A stretch of 64,000 nt of DNA, taken from Streptomyces formicae. Lineage in GTDB: Bacteria; Actinomycetota; Actinomycetes; Streptomycetales; Streptomycetaceae. Under the pieces are notes generated by a model, which was not told the origin of the DNA, made no database searches, and saw only the letters and a program-made list of their open reading frames with translations. The position numbers and the translations under genes are program-made. Below, piece after piece: positions 49,060 through 57,821 of this stretch (the first letter of the stretch is position 1; the number at the start of each line of letters is the position of its first letter). The stretch is taken from the NCBI RefSeq assembly GCF_002556545.1, contig NZ_CP022685.1:5372001-5436000 (forward strand). The letters are read 5' to 3'.

Positions 49060-50895
49060 ATGCAGCAGACGCGGAAGGACCCACCGGCACCGGCCGAACT
49101 GCCCGCCACCCTCGCCCTGTTGGCCGAATGGGCGGCCGCCCGGCACGGAGCGCTGCCCGCCCTGCGCTTCCGCCGCGAGGGGCCGGGAGAGGGGGCGGGG
49201 AAGGACACGGCGTGGTCCGAGCTCTCGTACGACGGGCTGCGGGACGCCGTACGCCGGGTGGGCCGCGCCCTGATCGCGCTCGGCGTGCGGCCCGACGACC
49301 GCGTGGCGATCCTCGCCGAGACCCGACCGGAGTGGACCCGCACGCACTTCGGCGTCCTGGCGGCGGGCGCGGTCGTCGTCCCGGTCTATCCGACGGCGGG
49401 CGACGAGGAGGTCGCCTGGGTCCTGTCCGACTCCGGCGCGACGGTGGTGATCTGCGAGGACGCCGCGCAGGCGGCGAAGGTGGAGCAGCTGCGGGGCCGG
49501 CTGCCGGGGCTGCGGCACCTGGTCCTGATGGGCGAGGAGCCGGATGAACTCGCCTCCGAGGAAGACTTGTTGGAGCGGGCCACGGCGCGGCGCCCCGGTG
49601 ACCTGGCCACCATCATCTACACCTCGGGCACCACGGGCCTGCCCAAGGGGTGCCTGCTCACCCACGGGAACCTGCTCGCCGTGCAGGGCGCCACGCTGCC
49701 GCTGATCGACGGGGGGCCCGGCGACTCGACGTACCTCTATCTGCCGCTGGCCCATCTCCTGGCCCAGCTCATCGAGTTCACCACGCTCATCGACGGCGGG
49801 GCGCTCACGTTCTACGGCGGGCGCGTCGAGAACGTCGTCGCGGAGCTGGCCGAGGCGCGCCCCACCCATCTGCCGTCCGTGCCACGGCTCTTCGAGAAGG
49901 TGCGGTCCGTCGTGCTGTCCCTCGCCGAGGCCGAGGAGGGCGGCCGCGAGCGGTTCGACGAGGCCGTGCGCATCGGGGTGCTGGCCGCCGACGGCGTCCT
50001 GCCGCCCGAGCTCAGGGACGCCCACGAGGCCGCCGACAAGGCGCTCTACGCCCTGGTCAGGCAGGCGCTCGGCGGCCGCGTCCGGTGGGCGCTGACCGGT
50101 GGCGCGCCCATCGCCCCGGACACCGTCGACTTCCTGCGGGCCTGCGGCATCGCGGTCTACGAGGGGTACGGCATGACGGAGTCGGCCGGGGCGCTCACCC
50201 TCAACCACCCGGGCGCGGTGCGGTACGGGACGGTCGGCCGCCCCCTCGACGGCGTCGAGCTGCGGATCGCGGACGACGGGGAGGTGCTCGCCAGGGGCGC
50301 CATGGTCTTCCCCGGCTACCACCACAACGAGGCGGCGACGCGCGACGCCGTCGACGCCGAAGGCTGGCTGCACACGGGTGACCTGGGGGAACTCGACGCG
50401 GACGGCTTCCTCACCATCACGGGGCGCAAGAAGGACCTCATCATCACCTCCGCGGGCAAGAACCTCACGCCTTCGCTGAGCGAACTCGCCCTGCAGAACT
50501 CGCGGTTCGTGTCGCGCGCGGTGATGGTGGGGGACCGCAGGCCCTATCCGGTGGCGCTGATCACGCTGGACGCGGAGGAGGTCGCCGGGTGGGCCGCGCG
50601 GACCGGCGTGCGGCTCGGGGACGGTCCGCCGTCCCGCGACCCTCGGGTGCGCGCCCTGGTCCAGGAGGCCGTGGACACCGCCAACGCCGCCGTCTCGCGC
50701 CCCGCCCGCATCCGCGGATTCGCCGTACTGGACGAGGACTTCACGGTGGAGGGCGGCCTGCTCACACCGAGCCTGAAGGTGCGCAGGAAGGCGGTGACGG
50801 AGCGGTACGCGGAGGTGGTGGAGGGCTTGTACGGGGAGCGGGGCGCGGCCTCGGCCCCGGCTACTGGACCCCGGCCAGACGCAGCAGCGCCGTAG
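49060..50895 (+). CDS. long-chain fatty acyl-CoA synthetase (FadD15-like)
   Basis: A 611-residue AMP-forming ligase of the ANL family. Motifs: AMP-binding loop YTSGTTGLPKGCLLTHGN (about residues 186-203), VYEGYGMTESAGALTLN, TGDLGELDADGFLTITGRKKDLIITSAGKNLTPS. The structure matches long-chain acyl-CoA synthetases that activate fatty acids with ATP and CoA. ATG 49060 is the only good start. Its stop overlaps the convergent azlD gene by 35 bases. Divergent AraC regulator suggests inducible control. Confidence 0.93.
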   Translation: MQQTRKDPPAPAELPATLALLAEWAAARHGALPALRFRREGPGEGAGKDTAWSELSYDGLRDAVRRVGRALIALGVRPDDRVAILAETRPEWTRTHFGVLAAGAVVVPVYPTAGDEEVAWVLSDSGATVVICEDAAQAAKVEQLRGRLPGLRHLVLMGEEPDELASEEDLLERATARRPGDLATIIYTSGTTGLPKGCLLTHGNLLAVQGATLPLIDGGPGDSTYLYLPLAHLLAQLIEFTTLIDGGALTFYGGRVENVVAELAEARPTHLPSVPRLFEKVRSVVLSLAEAEEGGRERFDEAVRIGVLAADGVLPPELRDAHEAADKALYALVRQALGGRVRWALTGGAPIAPDTVDFLRACGIAVYEGYGMTESAGALTLNHPGAVRYGTVGRPLDGVELRIADDGEVLARGAMVFPGYHHNEAATRDAVDAEGWLHTGDLGELDADGFLTITGRKKDLIITSAGKNLTPSLSELALQNSRFVSRAVMVGDRRPYPVALITLDAEEVAGWAARTGVRLGDGPPSRDPRVRALVQEAVDTANAAVSRPARIRGFAVLDEDFTVEGGLLTPSLKVRRKAVTERYAEVVEGLYGERGAASAPATGPRPDAAAP

Positions 50896-51175
50896 CCGCG
50901 GCCGCGCCCACCACGACCACCGCGAACGGCGCCCTGCGCCAGGCGAGGACCCCGCCGACGAGCACACCGGCGGGCCTGGCCCACCCGGCGAACCCCTGCC
51001 CCTCGGTGAACGCGCCCGTGGCGAGCAGCGCGACGAGCAGGACGGTGGCGCCCACGGTCAGCAACTCCTGCATGCGGGCGGGCAGTTCGACCCGTCCGTG
51101 CAGCACGGGACCGGCCAGGCGGAAGACGTAGGTGCCCGCGGCGAGGGCGAGGACGCAGGCGAGCGTGGCGTTCAC
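50861..51175 (-). CDS. azlD: AzlD family branched-chain amino acid permease subunit
   Basis: A 104-residue protein with four hydrophobic helices (first: LACVLALAAGTYVFRLAGPVL), the size and pattern of AzlD (BrnE). Together with AzlC it forms a two-subunit exporter of branched-chain amino acids. GTG 51175 overlaps the azlC stop by four bases (GTGA), so the pair is co-translated. Its last codons overlap the acyl-CoA ligase gene. Confidence 0.9.
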   Translation of the reverse strand: MNATLACVLALAAGTYVFRLAGPVLHGRVELPARMQELLTVGATVLLVALLATGAFTEGQGFAGWARPAGVLVGGVLAWRRAPFAVVVVGAAAATALLRLAGVQ

Positions 51176-51975
51176 GAGGCACTCCCGGAGGTGGCGGTAC
51201 GGGGGCGTCGGGGGTCGCGGCGCGCCGCGAGCAGACCGAGCAGGGCGAGCAGCACGGGAACGCCCGCGGGCAGCAGCGGCGCCGCCACGACGGCGATCAC
51301 CGCACCGGCCGCCGACGCCCGTCGCGCCGCGCTGTCGGCGCGCAGCGCGGGAAGCACCAGGGCGAGCAGCACGGCGGGGAACGCCGCGTCGAGCCCGAAC
51401 CGGTCCGTGTCGCCGAGCGCGGATCCGGCGAGCGCGCCCGCGAGCACGCTGAGGTTCCACGCCGCGAACAGGCCGATGCCGGATATCCAGAAGGCGGCCC
51501 TGCGCTGCCTGGCGCCGCTTTGGGCGAGCACGAACGCGGCCGTCTCGTCCGTGATGAGGTGCGCGCCGATGAGCCGCGCGGTCCAGGAGCGGCCCAGGTC
51601 GTCGGCGAGGGCCAGACTGAACGCGGCCGTACGGGAGTTGAGGAGCAGCCCTGTCGCCGCGGCGGCCACCGGGCCGCCGCCCGCGGTGAGGATGCCGACG
51701 GCGCTGAACTGGGCGGAGCCCGCGTACACGAGCAGCGACATGAGGACGGGGACCCAGACGGGAAGCCCGCCCGCGACGGCGATGGCGCCGAAGGGGACGC
51801 CGACGACGGCGTCGGCGAGCCAGACGAGCGCGATGTCGCGCAGGACGCCGGGGGGCAGGTGGGAGACGTGAACGAGACCGGAGCACGATTCCTCGCCCTC
51901 GCCCTCGCCCTCGCCTTGATACTCACCCCCGTTCGTTCGTCGTGTCGGGTCATCTGTTCGGTGTGACGAACGCAT
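51172..51975 (-). CDS. azlC: AzlC family branched-chain amino acid permease
   Basis: A 267-residue membrane protein with about eight helices: GVLRDIALVWLADAVVGVPFGAIAVAGG and YAGSAQFSAVGILTAGGGPVAAAATGLLLNSR are AzlC hallmarks. It exports branched-chain amino acids or analogues with AzlD. The start at ATG 51975 gives a charged tail with EGEGEGE repeats before the first helix; no better start codon lies between, but this tail may not be native. Divergent from the XRE-cupin regulator, a common pairing for AzlCD. Confidence 0.87.
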   Translation of the reverse strand: MRSSHRTDDPTRRTNGGEYQGEGEGEGEESCSGLVHVSHLPPGVLRDIALVWLADAVVGVPFGAIAVAGGLPVWVPVLMSLLVYAGSAQFSAVGILTAGGGPVAAAATGLLLNSRTAAFSLALADDLGRSWTARLIGAHLITDETAAFVLAQSGARQRRAAFWISGIGLFAAWNLSVLAGALAGSALGDTDRFGLDAAFPAVLLALVLPALRADSAARRASAAGAVIAVVAAPLLPAGVPVLLALLGLLAARRDPRRPRTATSGSAS

Positions 51976-52067
51976 GCGTCGTAGGATGGGTGGAGCGGGG
52001 CGTGTTCGTCAAGCCGAACGATCGGTCCCCTACAGCGAACGCACGGGGAGAAACAGGAGCGAACGAC

Positions 52068-52631
52068 GTGACGACCGACGGGTCCCGCATGCCCCGCGAG
52101 TGGGTCGCTGCCGCGCTGCGCCGCGAGCGGGCCAGGGCAGGCATCTCCCTCTCCGAGCTGGCCAAACGGGCGGGCATCGCCAAGTCCACGCTGTCCCAGC
52201 TGGAGGCGGCCACCGGCAACCCCGGCATCGAGACGCTCTGGGCCCTCGCGGTGGCGCTCGGCGTCCCCTTCAGCGTCCTCGTGGAGTCACCGGCCCCCGC
52301 GGTCACGGTGATCCGCGCGGGTGAGGGGCCCTCGATGCGCGCCGAGAACTCCTCGTACGTGGGCACGCTGCTCTCCGGGGGGCCGACGGGGGTGCGCCGT
52401 GACATCTACCACGGGGCGCTGGAGCCCGGCCCCGCCCGCGAGTCCGAGCCTCACATTCCCGGGTCGGTGGAGCACGTCATCATCAGTACGGGGCGGTTGC
52501 TCGCGGGGCCGCGGGGGGAGGCGGTGGAGTTGGCGGCGGGTGACTACATGTCCTACCGGGGGGATGTGCCGCATGCCTATGAGGCGCTGGAGGCGGGGAC
52601 GACGTTCGTCCTGGTCATGCAACACGTGTGA
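52068..52631 (+). CDS. XRE family regulator with C-terminal cupin domain
   Basis: A 187-residue protein. HTH in residues about 22-75 (LRRERARAGISLSELAKRAGIAKSTLSQLEAATGNPGIETL); cupin barrel about 110-185 (EPHIPGSVEHVIISTGRLLAG ... AGDYMSYRGDVPHAYEAL). GTG 52068 has AGGAG (52056-52060). Such regulators next to azlCD sense amino acids or related effectors. The 92-base gap to azlC has CGAACG-type repeats around 51968-52021, candidate operator sequence. Confidence 0.88.
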   Translation: MTTDGSRMPREWVAAALRRERARAGISLSELAKRAGIAKSTLSQLEAATGNPGIETLWALAVALGVPFSVLVESPAPAVTVIRAGEGPSMRAENSSYVGTLLSGGPTGVRRDIYHGALEPGPARESEPHIPGSVEHVIISTGRLLAGPRGEAVELAAGDYMSYRGDVPHAYEALEAGTTFVLVMQHV

Positions 52632-52682
52632 GGCTTTGCTGGGGGGCGGAGGTTCGTCTGCGGGTGGGTGGGCGCTGCCCGC

Positions 52683-53023
52683 GCCGCCCCTACGTCCCTG
52701 GAAGCGCGCGAGCCCTCCGTCCCGGCCTAAAGATCGCGCAGTTCCCCGCGCCCCTGAGCGGTCCGCGCCGCCCCTGCGCCTCTGGAAGCGCGCGAGCCCT
52801 CCGTCCCGGCCTAAAGATCGCGCAGTTCCCCGCGCCCCTAAGAGGTCCGCGCCGCCCCTGCGCCCCTGGAAGCGCGCGAGCCCCACGCCCAGTTCCCCGC
52901 GCCCCTTAATCGCCGCGCCCGGGGGGGGGCTTTAGGGGCGCGGGGAACTGCGCAATCTTTGAGGCGCGCGGGCAGCGGCGAGCAGCCGTTCAGGGCGTCA
53001 GGGGCGCGGGGAACTGCGCGATC
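52683..53023. repeat. 84-bp tandem array and hairpin of the GGGGCGCGGGGAACTGCGC element
   Basis: The gap between the convergent XRE-cupin and RpiR genes is mostly repeats. Minus-oriented copies of the element lie at 52731-52755 and 52815-52839 (period 84, including CGCCCCTGCGCC and the GAAGCGCGCGAGCC block) and a degenerate one at 52889-52907. Plus-oriented copies lie at 52935-52957 and 53001-53023. The facing copies 52889-52908 and 52932-52950 can fold into a stem of about 19 bp, which would act as a bidirectional terminator. Confidence 0.8.
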
Positions 53024-53059
53024 AGCCCCCGCCGGCCCGCGGACGGCGACGAGGCCGGA

Positions 53060-53953
53060 TCAAGGCTTCCGGGGCCTAGAGGCCAGCAACTGCTCGCGCA
53101 AAGCCGTAAGTTGATGCGACGTATCAACGGCGCGCCCCTCATCCAGCGTGGTCAGCGCCAGCAACACCGCATCGGCGACGACCAACGCCGTCAGCGCCTC
53201 CGCAGTGATCCCCGTCGGCGTATGCGGCGCGGTGAGGACCGCGTCGACCCGGCCCCCGTACAGCTCGGCCAGCTCGTCCGTCATCAGGACAACCCTCGCC
53301 CCCACCGCCCGCGCCCGGTCGACCAGCACGGAGATCTCCGCCAGCGCCCGCCCGGGCTGGAAGACCACCACCGCGTCACCCTGCCGGATGCCGAGCAGAT
53401 GGTCGGCGAGCGCGAACCCGGTCGCGCCCACGTACCGGGCGCGTCGCCCGATCCTGCCCAGCGCCAGCGCCATGTGCCGGGCGGCGAGTTCGGACGCCGC
53501 GACCCCGTAGCAGTGGATCTCGGCGGCCTCCGCGAGCACGCCCACCGCGTCCCGCAGCGCGTCGTCAGGCGTGAGGCGCCGCGCGTGCTCGATGCGCTCC
53601 TGCGCCTCGTCGAAGACGTCGCCCCAGATGTCGCCGAGGTCCCTGCCGACATGGGCGATGCGCTGCTTGAGGCGCACCTCGGGCGCCACCGCCGAGGTGA
53701 AGTCCGACGCCAACTCCCGCTTGAGGGCGGGGAGTCCGGCATAGCCGAGGCGCTGGAGCGCGCGCACGACCGTCGCGTTGCTCGTGCCGCTCGCCGCACC
53801 GAGCTCCTGCGCGCTGGCGAAGAGCAGCGACTCGGGCGGCGCGCTCGCCAGGTACTGGGCGACCGCGCGCTCGGAGGCGGAGAGCGCCTCCCACTGGTCG
53901 CGCACGGCCGCACGCAGCCGGTCCACACCCGCTGAGCTCTCTGAAATTTCCAT
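53060..53953 (-). CDS. MurR/RpiR family transcriptional regulator
   Basis: A 297-residue regulator: N-terminal HTH_6 (ALSASERAVAQYLASAPPESLLFASAQELGAASGTSNATVVRALQRLGYAGL) and C-terminal SIS sugar-phosphate-binding domain (IHCYGVAASELAARHMALALGRIGRRARYVG ... VVVFQPGRALAEISVLVDRARAVGARVVLMTD). RpiR-type proteins sense sugar phosphates or related metabolites. ATG 53953 begins the domain; a longer frame goes to 53998. Divergent from the C45 peptidase/ABC operon, with a strong inverted repeat in between, so it almost surely controls that operon. Confidence 0.92.
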   Translation of the reverse strand: MEISESSAGVDRLRAAVRDQWEALSASERAVAQYLASAPPESLLFASAQELGAASGTSNATVVRALQRLGYAGLPALKRELASDFTSAVAPEVRLKQRIAHVGRDLGDIWGDVFDEAQERIEHARRLTPDDALRDAVGVLAEAAEIHCYGVAASELAARHMALALGRIGRRARYVGATGFALADHLLGIRQGDAVVVFQPGRALAEISVLVDRARAVGARVVLMTDELAELYGGRVDAVLTAPHTPTGITAEALTALVVADAVLLALTTLDEGRAVDTSHQLTALREQLLASRPRKP

Positions 53954-53984
53954 TACGGCTGTTGACTCTCGTGTGATGACGGTT

Positions 53985-54017
53985 ACTCTCCTGGGCAACG
54001 CATTCCAAGAGGAGAGT
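53985..54017. promoter_or_regulatory. inverted repeat between RpiR gene and C45/ABC operon
   Basis: ACTCTCCT (53985-53992) and AGGAGAGT (54010-54017) form a perfect 8-bp dyad with a 17-base spacer. A second, shorter dyad GTAA-N6-TTAC lies at about 54023-54036. The region 53954-54060 holds both divergent promoters and the operon ribosome binding site AGGAGA before ATG 54061. Confidence 0.55.
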
Positions 54018-54060
54018 TTCTCGTAATTGACGTTACAGGCTCTCCGTCGCTAGGAGAACC

Positions 54061-55206
54061 ATGGCACCCCGCACGCTCCCCGTGATCGAGATCTCCGGTG
54101 GCCCCACCGAACGCGGCCGTCAGTACGGCGAGGCCGTCCGCCCCCTGATCCACTCCGCGCTCGGCTACTACGAGGAGGCGTTCGGCCACTCCGCGGGGCT
54201 GACCTGGGACCGCGTCACCACGCGGGCCGCCCGCTGGCTGGAACCCGTCCGCGCCTACGCTCCCGACCTCGTCGACGAGATGCGGGGCATAGCCGAGGGG
54301 GCCGGGGTGACCCTCCTCGACGTCCTCGCGCTCAACGCCCGCGGCGAGGTCATCTACGACAAGTCCTTCGCCGACATGGCCGCGGACGAGGAACCCGCCG
54401 AGGGCTGCACCTCCTTCGCCGCCTACGGCGAGGCCAGCGGCGACGGCCACGTCTGGGCGGGACAGAACTGGGACTGGCGCGCCGGGGTCGCCGACACCGT
54501 CGTCATGCTGCGGATCGTGCAGCCCCCGAAGCCCACCCTGATCATGCAGGTCGAGGCCGGGCAGATCGGCCGCCAGGGCGCCAACTCCGCCGGGATCGCG
54601 CTCAACGCCAACGGCCTCGGCGGCCGCTTCAGCGACGCGGTGGGCCTGCCGCAGACCGTCGTACGCCGCAGCGTCCTGGACCAGCCCACCATCACCGACG
54701 CGCTCGACGTGCTCTGCCGCACCCGCGCCCACATCGCCAGCAACGCCCTGCTCACCTGCCGCGAGGGCTTCGCCATCGACCTGGAGACGACGCCCGCGGG
54801 GCACGGCTGGATGTATCCGACCGACGGCCTCCTCGTCCACGGCAACCACTACCAGGCGGGCATCCCCGCCGCCCTCGCCGACGGCTACCGCCCCCTGTCG
54901 TCCGACTCCCTCGTCCGCGTCCCGCGCGCCGAACAAGGGCTGCGGGCCCTGCGCGACGCCACCGGACCCGACGAGTCCCGCAAGATCGTCAAGCAGGCCA
55001 TGTCCGACCACCTCGGCCTCCCCGAGTCGCTCTGCACCCACCCGGACCCGCGCCAGGAACCCGTCCGGCACTGGGCCACGCTCGTCTCCTCCTGTGTGGA
55101 CCTGACCAGCGGCGACTACCACGTCACCGCGGGCACCCCGTGCGACCGCGACTACCAGCACCTGCCCTGGAACCTCTACGAAGGACCGTACGGAGACCCC
55201 TCATGA
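54061..55206 (+). CDS. C45 family Ntn-hydrolase (acyltransferase/amidase-like)
   Basis: A 381-residue protein of peptidase family C45 (isopenicillin N acyltransferase-like). It has the N-terminal GGPTERGRQYGEAVRPLI and, after self-cleavage, would expose Cys116 in EEPAEGCTSFAAYGE as nucleophile. WAGQNWDWRAGVADTVVMLRI and GANSAGIALNANGLGG are typical. The family cleaves or transfers N-acyl groups. The ribosome binding site AGGAGA is six bases upstream. It overlaps the ABC binding-protein gene start (ATGA), and thus heads the operon; it has no signal peptide and should act on imported substrate. Confidence 0.88.
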   Translation: MAPRTLPVIEISGGPTERGRQYGEAVRPLIHSALGYYEEAFGHSAGLTWDRVTTRAARWLEPVRAYAPDLVDEMRGIAEGAGVTLLDVLALNARGEVIYDKSFADMAADEEPAEGCTSFAAYGEASGDGHVWAGQNWDWRAGVADTVVMLRIVQPPKPTLIMQVEAGQIGRQGANSAGIALNANGLGGRFSDAVGLPQTVVRRSVLDQPTITDALDVLCRTRAHIASNALLTCREGFAIDLETTPAGHGWMYPTDGLLVHGNHYQAGIPAALADGYRPLSSDSLVRVPRAEQGLRALRDATGPDESRKIVKQAMSDHLGLPESLCTHPDPRQEPVRHWATLVSSCVDLTSGDYHVTAGTPCDRDYQHLPWNLYEGPYGDPS

Positions 55207-56855
55207 GAACGTCCCAGCGCGGCCGGCACGCGGTCGCCGCGGGCCTCGCCGCCACCGCCCTGCTCGCCACCGCCTCGTGCAGCGGCGCCGACACGGCCGC
55301 CACCGGCGGCGCCCCCGCCGACGCCGCGAAGCTGAAGCTGACCGCCGAGACCCCGGCCGCCAAGGGGCACCAGGACAAGGCCAACTGGCTCCTGGAGGAC
55401 GAGCCCGACTCGCTCGACCTGGACACCCAGGGCTCCAGCGCGGGACGCGTCGTCCTCACCAACGTCTGCGAGCGGCTCTACCAGCTCAAGCCCGACATGA
55501 CGGTCAAGCCCTTCCTTGCCGGGAAGGCCCGCACGCCCGACGACAGGACCCTCGTCCTGACCGTGCGCGACGGCGTCACCTTCCACGACGGCTCCGAGCT
55601 CACCGCCGACGACGTGCTGTGGAGCCTGGAGCGGCACGCCGACCCCGACATGGAACAGGCCGACGAGTTCGGCAACGTCCGCTCCATGAAGAAGACCGGC
55701 GCCCGCGAGATCACCATCCGCTTCAAGGCCCCCGACGCCCTGTTCACCAAGGCGCTTGCGGGCGACGCGGGCATCGTCTGGAACAAGGAGCAAGTCGTCG
55801 CGGCTGGAAAGGAGTTCGGCACACCGGGGCAGGACGACGCCTGCTCGGGGCCGTACACCCTGGGGAGCTGGAAGTCCGGCGACTCCCTCACCATCGAGGC
55901 GTACGACACGTACTGGGGAACCAAGCCGCTCACCGACCGCGTGACCTTCCGCTGGGCGTCCGACAGCGCCCTGGTCAACGCGCTCAAGACCGGCGCGGCC
56001 GACGGTGCCTACGCGGAATCGCCCAACACCGCCTCCGCGTTGCGCGGCGCCAAGGGCATCGACCAGTACTACGGCCCCTCCACGGCCTCCCTCGTCCTCA
56101 TCCCGACCGCCCGCGGCGGCCTCAAGGACCCGCAGATCCGCCGCGCCCTCTCCCTCGCCATCGACCGCACCGGCATCGCGAGGTCCGGCTTCGGCGGGCT
56201 CGTCCAGCCCTGGGCCACCCCCGTCGGATCCGGCGCCTGGGGCTACGAGAAGCAGCGATTCGCCGCCGCACAGCGCGAGTTGGACGACGTGGCGCCCGCC
56301 TCGCCCACCGCCGACGACCTCGCCGAGGCCAAGCGCCTGGTGAAGTCCGCGGGCGCCCCCACCGACCCCGTCGTCATCGGCACCGACAGCAGCCAGGGCC
56401 GCACCGTCGTCGCCAACGCGGTCCGCGCCGCCCTCCAGCGCATCGGCCTCAAGGGGCAGATCAAGACCGTCCCCACCGCCCAGTTCGAGGAGTTCTACAG
56501 CGACCCGGGCGCCCGCGCCGACATCGACGTCCTGGTCGGCGACTGGTACATCTCCAAGGCCGACCCCATGGGCTTCTACGACAACGGCCTTTCCGACTCC
56601 TCCAACAACTGGGTCGGCTTTAAGGACAAGGCGTACGACAAGCTCGTCCACCGGGCGCTCGGCACCCTCGACGACAAGCGCCGGGCCGATCTCACCCTCG
56701 ACGTGCAGCGCCGCTTCTCCGACGCGGCCGTCTGGATCCCGCTCGCCCAGGTGCCCTCCGCCCTCGTCATCGACGACCGCATGACGGGCCCGCCCGCGTC
56801 CCAGTCCTACCTCTACTACCCGTGGGCCGCCCGACTCGGCCTGAAGAAGGGCTAG
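55203..56855 (+). CDS. peptide-type ABC transporter substrate-binding lipoprotein
   Basis: A 550-residue SBP_bac_5 (OppA/DppA class) binding protein. Lipobox LATASC (Cys26) follows a basic/hydrophobic signal peptide. The NWLLEDEPDSLDL start, FHDGSELTADDVLWSLER, DPQIRRALSLAIDRTGI are characteristic of the family. It captures a peptide-, nickel- or glycoside-type ligand. ATG overlaps the C45 gene stop. It lacks obvious residues that specify dipeptide or opine; ligand therefore unknown, but probably the substrate (amide, N-acyl peptide) of the preceding hydrolase. Confidence 0.9.
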   Translation: MRTSQRGRHAVAAGLAATALLATASCSGADTAATGGAPADAAKLKLTAETPAAKGHQDKANWLLEDEPDSLDLDTQGSSAGRVVLTNVCERLYQLKPDMTVKPFLAGKARTPDDRTLVLTVRDGVTFHDGSELTADDVLWSLERHADPDMEQADEFGNVRSMKKTGAREITIRFKAPDALFTKALAGDAGIVWNKEQVVAAGKEFGTPGQDDACSGPYTLGSWKSGDSLTIEAYDTYWGTKPLTDRVTFRWASDSALVNALKTGAADGAYAESPNTASALRGAKGIDQYYGPSTASLVLIPTARGGLKDPQIRRALSLAIDRTGIARSGFGGLVQPWATPVGSGAWGYEKQRFAAAQRELDDVAPASPTADDLAEAKRLVKSAGAPTDPVVIGTDSSQGRTVVANAVRAALQRIGLKGQIKTVPTAQFEEFYSDPGARADIDVLVGDWYISKADPMGFYDNGLSDSSNNWVGFKDKAYDKLVHRALGTLDDKRRADLTLDVQRRFSDAAVWIPLAQVPSALVIDDRMTGPPASQSYLYYPWAARLGLKKG

Positions 56856-57821
56856 GTGAGCCACGTGATGTCACTCGTCTCCCGGGTGTCCCGCCGCCTG
56901 CTCGGCCTGCTCGCCACGCTCTTCGCCGCGTCGTTCGTCATCTTCGCCGCCGTCTACGCGGCGCCCGGCGACCCCGCGGTGTTCCTCGCGGGCGGCCGCG
57001 ACAAGCTGACCCCCGAGCGGCTCGCCACCGTCCGCGCCCAGTACCACCTCGACGAACCCCTCGTCGTCCAGTACGGACGGTGGCTGTGGGACTGCGTCCA
57101 CTTCGACCTGGGCCGCTCCTTCAAGTACAGCGACCAGGTGTCCGACCTGGTCGCGGCCCGCTTCCCCACCACGCTCCAACTCGTCGCGTACGCCACGGTC
57201 CTGTTCGTCGTCCTCGGCGTCGGCGCGGGCGTCCTGGCCGCCGTCAAGCGCTCCACCTGGGTCGACTCGGCGGTGGTCGGCGGCACGACCCTCGCCGCGT
57301 CCGTGCCGTCCTTCGTCGCCGCCATCGCGCTCGTCTCGCTCTTCGGCGTCCAGCTCGGCTGGTTCCCCGTCACCGGCAGCGGCGAGGGATTCACCGGCAC
57401 CCTGCACCATCTGACCCTGCCCGCCCTGTCGTTGGCGCTCGGCGCCCTCGCGATCATCAGCCGCGTCACCCGCCAGGCCATGGCCGACGCGGCGGCCTCC
57501 GACCACGTGGAGGCGGCCCGCGCCTCCGGCGTCCCCGAGCGCGACATCATCCGCCGCCACGTGCTGCGCAACGCCCTCGGCCCGATCGTCACCATGTGCG
57601 GCCTGGTCACCGCGGGCATGCTCGCGGGCACCGTCGTCGTCGAGACCGCCTTCGGCATCAGCGGCATCGGCTCGCTGCTCGTCGGCGCCATCAACACCCA
57701 CGACTTCCCCGTCGCCCAGGCCGTCCTGCTCCTCATGGTCACCGGCTACATCGTGGTGACCACGCTCGTGGACGTCGTCCATCCGCTCCTCGACCCCCGC
57801 GTGAAGGGAGCCACGTCATGA
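56856..57821 (+). CDS. peptide ABC transporter permease (DppB/OppB type)
   Basis: A 321-residue permease with six helices; first helix RRLLGLLATLFAASFVIFAAVYAAPGDPA. The EAA coupling loop is AMADAAASDHVEAARASGVPERDIIRRHVLRNA (about residues 210-242). It pairs with the permease at 57818. GTG 56856 directly follows the binding-protein stop. Operon gene. Confidence 0.9.
   Translation: MSHVMSLVSRVSRRLLGLLATLFAASFVIFAAVYAAPGDPAVFLAGGRDKLTPERLATVRAQYHLDEPLVVQYGRWLWDCVHFDLGRSFKYSDQVSDLVAARFPTTLQLVAYATVLFVVLGVGAGVLAAVKRSTWVDSAVVGGTTLAASVPSFVAAIALVSLFGVQLGWFPVTGSGEGFTGTLHHLTLPALSLALGALAIISRVTRQAMADAAASDHVEAARASGVPERDIIRRHVLRNALGPIVTMCGLVTAGMLAGTVVVETAFGISGIGSLLVGAINTHDFPVAQAVLLLMVTGYIVVTTLVDVVHPLLDPRVKGATS

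Noticed and set aside
49021..50967. 648-codon minus-strand frame over the acyl-CoA ligase
   Set aside because: Shadow of the ligase gene, whose ANL motifs are intact on the plus strand.
54061..55206. Penicillin acyltransferase role for the C45 protein
   Set aside because: No beta-lactam genes; its operon is a peptide-type importer, so only the family is assigned.
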